A stretch of DNA of 64,000 nucleotides from Clostridia bacterium (GTDB lineage: Bacteria > Bacillota > Clostridia > Oscillospirales > CAG-272), in the NCBI GenBank assembly GCA_017399305.1, contig JAFQDK010000009.1, positions 1 to 64,000 on the forward strand, given 5' to 3'. Positions 1-6,066 of the stretch are shown here, piece by piece. Every line of letters begins with the position of its first letter. The stretch's first letter is position 1. A model generated the notes under the pieces. It had not been told where the DNA came from. It saw nothing but the letters and a program-made list of their open reading frames with translations, and made no database searches. Position numbers and translations under genes: made by a program.

Positions 1-17
1 GGGGAGCCAAAAAAGAA

Positions 18-47
18 GCGGAGCGCTGGTAGCGCTCCGTTTTCTTA
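18..47 (+). terminator. Intrinsic terminator at window edge
   Basis: A perfect 9-bp stem (CGGAGCGCT at 19-27 and AGCGCTCCG at 31-39) with a 3-nt loop is followed by a T-rich tail. It probably ends a gene lying left of the window. The GGGAGCCAAAAA preceding it recurs before another terminator at about 1550. Confidence 0.7.
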
Positions 48-60
48 TTTTCTTAGTTCA

Positions 61-300
61 CACCAGCGCCATCTAAGATGCAGGAATCTCCGAGCGTAGC
101 GAGGATATGACTTGAGTTTTCCGGTTTCGTTTGCGAAATCGTCGGTGTTCAGCCGACGAAGGATAAACTCATAATGCGTCGCTTAGCGACGCTATCATCA
201 CACCACCGAGGGCATAGAAGTGTCGCTCATAGGCGAAATCAGGACAGGCCATGCGATGCTTATGACAAAAGAAACTTGGGAGAAAACGATTAAATAATTA
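61..300. other. Noncoding block with several short hairpins
   Basis: I see no convincing ORF here. The stretch has several short inverted repeats: GTCGG/CCGAC around 142-158, a perfect 7-bp stem GCGTCGC-TTA-GCGACGC around 177-194, and GAGAAA/TTTCTC around 281-306. It could be a structured RNA, the end of a mobile element, or decayed sequence; the sequence alone does not decide. Confidence 0.35.
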
Positions 301-306
301 TTTCTC

Positions 307-335
307 TAGACTTCTCCGAAATCTTGTGGTATAGT
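307..335 (+). promoter_or_regulatory. Possible promoter for leader ORF and DUF6809 gene
   Basis: TATAGT at 330-335 is preceded by TGTGG, an extended -10 form. A poor -35 (TAGACT) lies 17 nt upstream. It would drive the short ORF at 362 and then the gene at 462. Confidence 0.4.
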
Positions 336-361
336 GCTTTGTTGCAAGGAGGTGCGACACT

Positions 362-436
362 ATGAAGCACAGAAACATTGTAAATATAGAAACGACCGTA
401 TTACCGGATATGATTTCGGTGATGCGGTCGTTTTAA
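362..436 (+). CDS. Possible 24-residue leader peptide
   Basis: A 24-codon ORF starts at an ATG with a near-perfect Shine-Dalgarno (AAGGAGGTG, about 8 nt upstream), better than that of the next gene. Its 3' half contains an inverted repeat (AACGACCG at 391-398 with CGGTCGTT at 425-432) followed by a short T run, so the end of the ORF can fold as a weak terminator or attenuator just before the gene at 462. No family is recognised. It may be a regulatory leader peptide or the remnant of a larger gene. Confidence 0.4.
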   Translation: MKHRNIVNIETTVLPDMISVMRSF

Positions 437-461
437 TATATAGAAAGGGAAGGAACAGTAA

Positions 462-725
462 ATGATACTTGAAGAACTGTGGTACGGAAACATAAATCCA
501 TTGGAGGATAGCACAGATGGCAACGCAGAGGTGAAAAAGTTGCTGAGTCTCGTCGGTCGCAACCGAGATGAACTGTGCGAGGGCTTAACCGAACAGCAGA
601 AAGCAGACCTTGCGAAATACGACGACAGCGTTAACGAAATGTACAGCATCATCGAACAGGAAGTGTTCAAATATGGCTTTCGCCTCGGCGCGAAGATTAT
701 GCTGGAGATAGGAGGCGGAGAATAA
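462..725 (+). CDS. DUF6809-like small protein
   Basis: An 87-residue acidic protein whose N-terminus (LEELWYGNINP) and C-terminal segment (YGFRLGAKIMLEI) resemble the DUF6809 family of small Clostridia proteins, from memory of that family. There is no signal peptide or membrane segment. The middle is helical and charged, with a predicted coiled-coil-like stretch around residues 25-65. A Shine-Dalgarno (GGGAAGGA) lies upstream of the ATG and a terminator follows within 15 nt, so it ends a short transcription unit. Function unknown; such genes often sit in accessory regions, as here. Confidence 0.7.
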   Translation: MILEELWYGNINPLEDSTDGNAEVKKLLSLVGRNRDELCEGLTEQQKADLAKYDDSVNEMYSIIEQEVFKYGFRLGAKIMLEIGGGE

Positions 726-736
726 TTTGAGAAGCA

Positions 737-766
737 AAAGAGATCGAAAACTCCGGTCTCTTTTTT
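737..766 (+). terminator. Intrinsic terminator after DUF6809 gene
   Basis: An 8-bp stem (AGAGATCG at 739-746 with CGGTCTCT at 754-761, one G-T pair) is followed by six Ts. The same GGTCTCTTTTTT ending recurs at 1560-1590 and 23606-23636. Confidence 0.8.
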
Positions 767-772
767 CGTTGT

Positions 773-801
773 TTACAACGATAGTGGCGGTATGGTATAA
801 T
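773..801 (+). promoter_or_regulatory. Promoter of GNAT gene
   Basis: TTACAA at 773-778 and TATAAT at 796-801 are 17 bp apart. The spacer end (GTGGCGGTATGG) resembles the repeated promoter spacer at 6010-6023 and 14798-14811. Confidence 0.7.
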
Positions 802-879
802 TAATATACCGGCAATCCGGGAAATTCCACAAGTTTTCTTGTGTTCATATAGATATCAAACTAGAAGGAGATGTTCATT

Positions 880-942
880 ATGATGAAAATGATTAGAAAT
901 ATAAGCAGGCAAACAAAACAGGAGGGAAAAGGCATGGCGTAG
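880..942 (+). CDS. Possible 20-residue leader peptide before GNAT gene
   Basis: A 20-codon ORF begins with ATGATG about 9 nt after an AGAAGGAG site. Its last three codons (ATG GCG TAG, 934-942) have their own strong Shine-Dalgarno (AGGAGGG). It ends 25 nt before the acetyltransferase start. Together with the hairpin at 921-949 it looks like a translational attenuation leader. A decayed gene fragment is the alternative. Confidence 0.35.
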   Translation: MMKMIRNISRQTKQEGKGMA

Positions 943-963
943 TCCCTCCAAAATTGCAGGAGG
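921..963 (+). promoter_or_regulatory. Hairpin and anti-Shine-Dalgarno before GNAT gene
   Basis: GGAGGGA (921-927) can pair perfectly with TCCCTCC (943-949). The same TCCCTCC could instead pair with the GGAGG of the acetyltransferase ribosome binding site (about 959-963). The two pairings exclude each other, so ribosomes on the leader ORF could change access to the downstream start. Confidence 0.4.
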
Positions 964-967
964 AATT

Positions 968-1420
968 ATGAACAAAATTAAATTAGTAATAATTGATGAA
1001 AGCAACTTTATTGAAGCGTTTAATTTGAAGCTGAACGACGGACAGGAAAAGTTTGTATCACATCCTATCAGGAGTTTAGCGCAGGCGTATGTGTATTATA
1101 ATCAATGCTGCCCATTTGGCATATATCTTGATGATAAGATGATTGGTTATGTGATGGTTATATATGACTATGACTTGGAAGAGTATAACATCTGGCACAT
1201 GATGATTGACAAAGAGTATCAGCATAAAGGATATGGTAAGATGGCAATGGAAAAATGTCTTTCCTATATCAGAACCAAACCGTTTGGCTCGTCCAGTAAA
1301 GTTGTTCTGACATGCAATAAGGATAATTTCGGTGCAATGCATTTGTACGGTAAGTTTGGTTTTTCCGAAACCGGCAATGCCGATGGTGGCGAAATCGAAC
1401 TTGCATTGATGATGGAATAA
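968..1420 (+). CDS. GNAT N-acetyltransferase, polyamine-acetyltransferase-like
   Basis: A 150-residue single GNAT domain that would move an acetyl group from acetyl-CoA to an amine. The acetyl-CoA motif reads HKGYGKMA around residues 81-88 (Q/RxxGxG/A type), preceded by the IWHMMIDKEYQ strand. The C-terminal half (NFGAMHLYGKFGFSETG) is the usual GNAT motif B. Overall shape recalls BltD-type spermidine/diamine acetyltransferases, but the substrate cannot be read from sequence. The start is the ATG after CAGGAGGAATT. It has its own promoter at 773-801 and a roughly 160-nt leader with a hairpin at 828-843 and a possible leader peptide, which suggests regulated translation. Confidence 0.85.
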   Translation: MNKIKLVIIDESNFIEAFNLKLNDGQEKFVSHPIRSLAQAYVYYNQCCPFGIYLDDKMIGYVMVIYDYDLEEYNIWHMMIDKEYQHKGYGKMAMEKCLSYIRTKPFGSSSKVVLTCNKDNFGAMHLYGKFGFSETGNADGGEIELALMME

Positions 1421-1526
1421 TCGTCCGCTTCGTATTATTCTTCGTGACACTTGGATGGCTGCAAACATTTTTGATACTATTCGAGGAACTGAGGAGTTCA
1501 AGAGCATTATACAGACACTAGATTGA
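1413..1526 (+). pseudogene. C-terminal remnant of an unknown gene
   Basis: Immediately after the GNAT stop, another frame stays open for about 37 codons with ordinary protein composition (…LRDTWMAANIFDTIRGTEE…) and ends in TGA at 1524-1526. There is no start codon and no ribosome binding site. It reads like the tail of a larger protein whose front was lost, possibly when the GNAT unit was inserted. The parent family is not recognised. Confidence 0.35.
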
Positions 1527-1559
1527 GTAATTACCACTTCAAGTCAAGCATAGGGAGCC

Positions 1560-1590
1560 AAAAAGAGATCGCATTTGCGGTCTCTTTTTT
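1560..1590 (+). terminator. Intrinsic terminator
   Basis: AAAAAGAGATCGC (1560-1572) pairs with GCGGTCTCTTTTTT after an ATTT loop. It is preceded by GGGAGCCAAAAA, as at the left edge of the window. Confidence 0.8.
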
Positions 1591-1630
1591 GAGCACATTC
1601 ATAAAAATTATGTTTTTTTCTTTAATCCTA

Positions 1631-1659
1631 TTGAAATATTTGGATGCACATGCTATAAT
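1631..1659 (+). promoter_or_regulatory. tetR promoter
   Basis: TTGAAA (1631-1636) and TATAAT (1654-1659) are 17 bp apart. The -10 overlaps the first operator arm, which fits repression of its own gene. Confidence 0.8.
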
Positions 1660-1692
1660 TAGCACAAATGCTAATTAGTACGAGTGCTAATT
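1657..1692. promoter_or_regulatory. Probable TetR operator, two overlapping copies
   Basis: AATTAGCA-CAAA-TGCTAATT (1657-1676) is a perfect 8-bp inverted repeat. A second copy, AATTAGTA-CGAG-TGCTAATT (1673-1692), has one mismatch and shares the middle arm. The centres are 16 bp apart, so two dimers could bind side by side between the -10 and the start codon of the regulator gene. Confidence 0.7.
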
Positions 1693-1726
1693 GCGATTTT
1701 CATGGCAGTACAAGGAGGGGTATGTA

Positions 1727-2404
1727 GTGGCAAGAAAAACAACAAAGTATGAGATTATAAAAACTGCTTCTGAATGCTTTATGGAAATAGGATATACCAA
1801 CACCTCTCCGAATCTGATAGCTAAAAAAATGGGAATCAGTACAGGAAACCTTACATATTATTATCCAACGAAAGAACATATACTTTACGTAATGGTGGAA
1901 ATGCTCTGTGATTTTCAATGGCATTTGATTGAGATTGAGGCGGACAGAGGCATCGGCTCGGTTGCATCTGTTTGTCTTGAAACCATGACCGTAGCTACTG
2001 CATGCGCCGAAAGTGAGGTCGCAAGGGATCTGTTTGTATCGGTGTTTCAAAGCGAGATGTGTCGAAACTATTTGAGAAACAATCATGCCATGCGTGCGAA
2101 AAAGATTTTTGCCTCTCGGTGTGCTGACTGGTCGGATAATAAATTTCAGGAAGTAGAACTTCTTGTCAAGGGATTGCAATATGCCGCTATTGTTCCGACG
2201 GATATTGACATTCCTATAAAGACGAGGATCGGCGGTGCTTTGCATCAGATTCTTGGTATGTACGGTGTAGACGAGGAAACAAGACAGAAAGAAATTGACA
2301 GAGTGCTTGCGATGGAGTGCCGAGGTATTTCACAAAAGGTCTTGCAAGAATTTATCGGATACGTTGACCGTCAGAATGCGCAAAAGATAAATAACAGCAA
2401 ATAA
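1727..2404 (+). CDS. TetR/AcrR family transcriptional regulator
   Basis: A 225-residue TetR-type repressor. The N-terminal helix-turn-helix is plain (residues about 10-55: KYEIIKTASECFMEIGYTNT, then IAKKMGISTGNLTYYYPTKE), and the divergent all-helical C-terminal half should bind a small ligand. I place the start at GTG 1727, which follows AAGGAGGGG at correct spacing; a TTG 36 nt upstream lies inside the operator and has no binding site. The promoter and tandem operator at 1631-1692 imply autoregulation. The surface protein gene follows in the same direction after 139 nt and may be its target. Ligand unknown. Confidence 0.88.
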   Translation: MARKTTKYEIIKTASECFMEIGYTNTSPNLIAKKMGISTGNLTYYYPTKEHILYVMVEMLCDFQWHLIEIEADRGIGSVASVCLETMTVATACAESEVARDLFVSVFQSEMCRNYLRNNHAMRAKKIFASRCADWSDNKFQEVELLVKGLQYAAIVPTDIDIPIKTRIGGALHQILGMYGVDEETRQKEIDRVLAMECRGISQKVLQEFIGYVDRQNAQKINNSK

Positions 2405-2419
2405 GTCTCAAAGGAGAAA

Positions 2420-2516
2420 GTTTGAAAGATAAATCTTTCAAACGGCGACTTTTGTGCCTTTTGCGTCATAAGGCGGACGCAAATTTCGGTATAGACCGAA
2501 AGCGGCAAAAATTCGC
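2420..2516 (+). ncRNA. Structured leader: hairpin plus three-way junction
   Basis: A perfect 10-bp hairpin (2420-2429/2434-2443) is followed directly by a three-way junction. The closing stem pairs 2445-2458 with 2504-2516 (12 pairs, one C/T mismatch, one bulged G). Inside it are two adjacent hairpins, 2460-2467/2476-2483 (8 bp) and 2484-2490/2495-2501 (7 bp). The Shine-Dalgarno of the surface protein gene begins about 10 nt later. No known riboswitch or hammerhead core is visible. It may be a cis-regulatory RNA, a protein-binding leader or a dispersed structured repeat. Confidence 0.5.
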
Positions 2517-2543
2517 ACTTCTCAGAAAGGAAGGAACAAACAT

Positions 2544-5183
2544 ATGAAAAAACGGGTTTTAGCTACAGTATTGACGCTGGTACTGTATTTCGTACTGTGC
2601 ACCGTTTCTGCTATAGCGGTGACGGATTATGGCGATTTTGCGGTAGATACGACTGTGGAGAACGGTTGTAGCTTCAGCGGCGACGTTCTGACTATTTCCG
2701 CTCCCGGCGCTTACACTGTTTCTATGAAAGCAGGCGTGACAAATACTGACGATTTGATCGTGGTAAACGCCGCAAATGTAGAACTGACTTTAAAGAACGT
2801 GCAAATCACCAGCAAGACAGATAAAAAAGCAGCACTGACATTAAACTATGATACTGTGTTGCAGGCGGTTGGAGAAGTTTCTCTTACCGGATGCAACGGC
2901 GATAGACATGAGATAGCGTCAGCTATATCCGGTTCCGGGAAGACCTTGACTTTCAAGAGCGGGACCCTGCATGCTTATGGCGGAAATGGCGATACCAGTG
3001 ACGTTCACGACAGCGCTGATGGTGCTGCGGGCATTCAGGCGAATGTAGAGGTGCAGGGCGGCACGCTGTATGCCACCGGAGGTATCGGTGTAAGCGTACC
3101 GCGTTTCGAAGGAGAAAAAGGCGGCGCAGGTATTGAAGGTACGGTAACAGTCAGTGGAGGTACTGTGTATGCTACGGGCGGTTTCGGCGCTGACGGCGCT
3201 ACCGGCGGTCGTGGCGGCGCAGGTATTAAAGGTGCAGTAACATTTAGTGGTGGTACAGTATATGCTACCGGTGGTGTTGGAGGTAAAAATATCGGTAGTA
3301 GGGATAATTATGGCGGCACCGGCGGTTCAGGTATCGGAGGTAATTTGCTGACTTTCAGCGGCGGTATTGTGTATGCTACAGGTGGTGAGCCGGGAGATAA
3401 AGGACGCGGTAGTGACGGTAAAGGCGGCTATGGCATCGAACGCACCGGATATTCCGGTTCCATTTGCATTGATTATGGCTGCGTGACCGCTATCGGCGGA
3501 ACAAAGCGGTCGGCATTTTCCGAACCCCCTGTGGTGACGGCAGAGAATCGCCAGATTACTATCAAAGTCGGCGATAGTGAAAGCACCTCACGGGTAGTCA
3601 GCCAGTACATAGATCAGAAGTATATCAGATACGATATTCTGCGTATTTTCCCGATCGTATACGCCGGTATGGACGGTGCAAACTACGGCGAATATGCTCC
3701 CGCATTTCATAGGGATGGCACGGATACGGTGATTTCGAATCCCACAAAGGCAAACCACCACTTCAGCGGCTGGCAAATCAACAATGCCGGCGAACTGCTC
3801 AAGGATTTGACCTTGGGTGGTAATGATTACACGGATTCCATCACTCTGACGGCTGTATGGACGGAGAAAGAAGATGTTATCTGTTCTTTGCAGAGCCAGA
3901 CCCATACTTATAATGGTCAACAGCTGGCTTTCTTGCCGGACAGCGAGCAAACCGGCATTGAAGTAGAGTATTATGTGGGTGGCATCTGGACAACAAATGC
4001 CCCCGTTGATTCGGGGCGCTACGCTGTGCGACTCACACGAGATGAAGATGAAACATATAAAAGCTTTAACCAAAACATTTCTGACGGACTGGTGATTCTG
4101 CAGGCTACTTTGACTGTCACGGCAAAAAATCAGCGCTACCGTCTTGGCGTGGAATTACCCGAAACTGCCCTGGAGGGCGAGCATTATACTGTCGAAGGCC
4201 TTCTCGGTGATGACAGTATCGGCACCGTCACCGTCAAGTACCAAAAGGACGGAGAGGATATTACACCCGATACTCGAAAGCGCGGTGTATATGACATTGT
4301 TCCCGTAATCAGCGATGCCAATGCCAACTATGATATTACATATGTAAACGGCAAACTGACATATTACCGTAAAACAACAACTTACACCCTTACAGTAGAG
4401 GAAAGTGAAGGCGGCAAGGTAACCGTTAGTGATATGTCGGCAGAAAAGGGGCACAAGGTGACAATTACGCCTGAGCCTGACGAGGGAATGACGGTGGATA
4501 CCGTCACTGTCACCGACGCAGACGGCAACAAAATCGCGGTTACAGATAACGGAGACGGAACTTACACCTATAGCCAACCGGCAAAAAGGGTGACAGTTGA
4601 TGTGACATTCAAGTCGGAAAAATGTCCAAGTGAACAATATTCTGACCTTGATGCCGACGCATGGTATCACGAATCTGTGGACTATGTGCTTGATAAAGGG
4701 CTTATGCAGGGCATAAGTGACAGTAAGTTCAGTCCCGACGGCAGCACAACACGTGCAATGATAGTTACAACTCTCTGGCGTCTTGAGGGTGAGCCTGTGG
4801 TAAACTATGCAATGACCTTTGAAGATGTCGACTCAGACGCATGGTACAGAGAGGCGGTCCGCTGGGCGGCAGGCGAGGGACTTGTTCTCGGCTATTCGAC
4901 AGAGGAATTCCGCCCCGACACAGCCATCACCCGTGAACAGATGGCGGCTATAATTTATCGCTATGCAGAGTATAAGAACGTTGCTCCTACAGGTGCATGG
5001 GCTATCCGCCTTGAATATGCAGATATTGCAGACATTGCGGACTATGCAATCGAAGCGGTTATGTATTGCACAATGAAGAATCTAATGCAGGGCAGAGACG
5101 GAAATGTATTTGCACCGCAGGCAACAGCGTCCCGCGCAGAAATTGCAGTAGTTCTGCACGGATTCATGGTGAATAGCAAATAA
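2544..5183 (+). CDS. S-layer-homology surface protein with glycine-rich beta-helix-like repeats
   Basis: An 879-residue secreted protein. A signal peptide covers about residues 1-25. Residues 165-285 carry four copies of a GGTVYATGG motif in a glycine-rich stretch that probably forms a right-handed beta-helix-like solenoid. Residues about 395-440 (HHFSGW…LTAVWTEK) look like an InlB-type B-repeat, 520-605 like an MBG-type Ig-like domain, and 612-690 like another beta module. Three S-layer homology repeats close the protein (about 698-879; DADAWYHESVDYV, SDAWYREAVRWAAG, DYAIEAVMYC), which should anchor it to pyruvylated cell-wall polymer. Likely an adhesin or surface sensor. It follows tetR and a structured leader. 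Confidence 0.88.
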   Translation: MKKRVLATVLTLVLYFVLCTVSAIAVTDYGDFAVDTTVENGCSFSGDVLTISAPGAYTVSMKAGVTNTDDLIVVNAANVELTLKNVQITSKTDKKAALTLNYDTVLQAVGEVSLTGCNGDRHEIASAISGSGKTLTFKSGTLHAYGGNGDTSDVHDSADGAAGIQANVEVQGGTLYATGGIGVSVPRFEGEKGGAGIEGTVTVSGGTVYATGGFGADGATGGRGGAGIKGAVTFSGGTVYATGGVGGKNIGSRDNYGGTGGSGIGGNLLTFSGGIVYATGGEPGDKGRGSDGKGGYGIERTGYSGSICIDYGCVTAIGGTKRSAFSEPPVVTAENRQITIKVGDSESTSRVVSQYIDQKYIRYDILRIFPIVYAGMDGANYGEYAPAFHRDGTDTVISNPTKANHHFSGWQINNAGELLKDLTLGGNDYTDSITLTAVWTEKEDVICSLQSQTHTYNGQQLAFLPDSEQTGIEVEYYVGGIWTTNAPVDSGRYAVRLTRDEDETYKSFNQNISDGLVILQATLTVTAKNQRYRLGVELPETALEGEHYTVEGLLGDDSIGTVTVKYQKDGEDITPDTRKRGVYDIVPVISDANANYDITYVNGKLTYYRKTTTYTLTVEESEGGKVTVSDMSAEKGHKVTITPEPDEGMTVDTVTVTDADGNKIAVTDNGDGTYTYSQPAKRVTVDVTFKSEKCPSEQYSDLDADAWYHESVDYVLDKGLMQGISDSKFSPDGSTTRAMIVTTLWRLEGEPVVNYAMTFEDVDSDAWYREAVRWAAGEGLVLGYSTEEFRPDTAITREQMAAIIYRYAEYKNVAPTGAWAIRLEYADIADIADYAIEAVMYCTMKNLMQGRDGNVFAPQATASRAEIAVVLHGFMVNSK

Positions 5184-5191
5184 ATATACGC

Positions 5192-5221
5192 AAAAAAGCC
5201 TCTCGTAAGAGAGGCTTTTTT
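5192..5221. terminator. Bidirectional terminator
   Basis: AAAAAAGCCTCTC-GTAA-GAGAGGCTTTTTT serves the surface protein gene on the plus strand and the GNAT gene ending at 5224 on the minus strand. A nearly identical terminator is at 7076-7105. Confidence 0.9.
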
Positions 5222-5223
5222 GC

Positions 5224-5760
5224 TTACATGATTTTTACAAAGCGAAACATTTCGTCAGGGCCTTCGTTTGATTCTTTTTCGGGATTGTTAACATCTGGAT
5301 TTTTTTCGCAATAGAATTCGGTGATATGAAAACCGCACTTATTAACATAAAAATGAATATTTCGTTTTTCAAAATAGGGAGTACAGGTTTCCCAGATTTT
5401 AGTTTCAGGGTGCGTAGCCTCAACTGCAAGCCATGCGCCGTATCCGATACCTTTGCTATGTTCCTCGGGCAAAGTAAAAAGTATTTCCAAATAATTGTGA
5501 TTTGATACCGGATCGATTTTTAAGATGACACCGCCGACCTTTCTACCGTCAAGCATTATGCGGTAGGTTTCGTTATTGGCATCATCAATGCATCGTTCAA
5601 TGGTTTCACGGGAGATAATTTCGCCTCCGTCGTCAGTGCTGTTATCACGCATACCGAACTCTTCCATTGCGCCATATTTAAACGCCAGCTGGTTGTCCGA
5701 AATAAATTGTTCACGGTCATCAGCCTTAAGCGGAACAAGGGTGACTCTTGTGTTTTTCAT
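5224..5760 (-). CDS. GNAT N-acetyltransferase behind a riboswitch-like leader
   Basis: A 178-residue GNAT protein. The fold is recognised from the LEILFTLPEEHSKGIGYGAWL segment (about residues 99-119), with the acetyl-CoA loop at HSKGIGYGA, and from the YFEKRNIHFYVNKCGF motif near residue 140-155. The substrate is not evident. I start at ATG 5760, which has GGAGG six nt upstream; an upstream in-frame start would lie inside the leader terminator. Transcription runs from a near-consensus promoter at 5906-5934 through a folded 5' region with a terminator, so readthrough probably controls expression. A role in detoxifying an amine-bearing compound is an inference from the family and the leader. 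Confidence 0.85.
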   Translation of the reverse strand: MKNTRVTLVPLKADDREQFISDNQLAFKYGAMEEFGMRDNSTDDGGEIISRETIERCIDDANNETYRIMLDGRKVGGVILKIDPVSNHNYLEILFTLPEEHSKGIGYGAWLAVEATHPETKIWETCTPYFEKRNIHFYVNKCGFHITEFYCEKNPDVNNPEKESNEGPDEMFRFVKIM

Positions 5761-5783
5761 AGTTAACCTCCAAAAAATAAAAT

Positions 5784-5896
5784 AGCCCGGCAACGCTAAA
5801 AAGCGTAACCGAGCTCACTCGACATCTTATCTGACAGGCGGCCTGCAAGTAACTACTTACGATCCCCTACACTACGGTGTACTGTCCTCCGATGAC
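5784..5896 (-). promoter_or_regulatory. Riboswitch-like leader with terminator
   Basis: Read on the minus strand from about 5898: CAUC (5894-5891) pairs with GAUG (5826-5823), then GACAG (5886-5882) with CUGUC (5837-5833). These enclose two hairpins, UACAC-CGUA-GUGUA (5881-5868) and GUAAGU-AGUU-ACUUGC (5860-5845), joined by GGGGAUC and AGGCCGC. A terminator stem (5815-5802 with 5797-5784, one mismatch) with a U-rich tail follows, just before the GGAGG of the GNAT gene. CGAG/CUCG at 5821-5810 could compete with the terminator. I recognise no known riboswitch consensus or T-box. Confidence 0.6.
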
Positions 5897-5905
5897 TTTT
5901 TTCAT

Positions 5906-5934
5906 ATTATAACATTAGCGAAAACATAAGTCAA
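5906..5934 (-). promoter_or_regulatory. Promoter of GNAT leader
   Basis: On the minus strand TTGACT (5934-5929) and TATAAT (5911-5906) are 17 bp apart. The transcript would start near 5899, giving a leader of about 138 nt. Confidence 0.8.
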
Positions 5935-6000
5935 TATTTGCTGTTAATCATGATGTCACAGTGATGTTTTGCTTCACCACTTCGAGATCGGTATGAGGGT

Positions 6001-6029
6001 TTACAATGCGTGCCGCGGTGTGGTATAAT
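6001..6029 (+). promoter_or_regulatory. Promoter of LD-carboxypeptidase gene, shared 20-bp block
   Basis: TTACAA and TATAAT are 17 bp apart. GTGCCGCGGTGTGGTATAAT (6010-6029) occurs again, base for base, at 14798-14817. It covers the spacer and -10 and includes the palindrome CCGCGG. Confidence 0.8.
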
Positions 6030-6066
6030 GAGAAAAAACAGTGATTTGACAAAGGAGCATTTTATA

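Noticed and set aside
1413..1526. Remnant assigned to an integrase or recombinase
   Set aside because: The translated piece lacks any recombinase active-site motif, so the parent family is left open.
2445..2516. Hammerhead ribozyme in the three-way junction
   Set aside because: The CUGAUGA and GAAA core strands are absent; junction strands are only one to two bases long.
5784..5896. Match to T-box, SAM, TPP, lysine, guanidine or cobalamin riboswitches
   Set aside because: None of the short conserved motifs of these classes that I know could be placed in the stems, so no known class is assigned.
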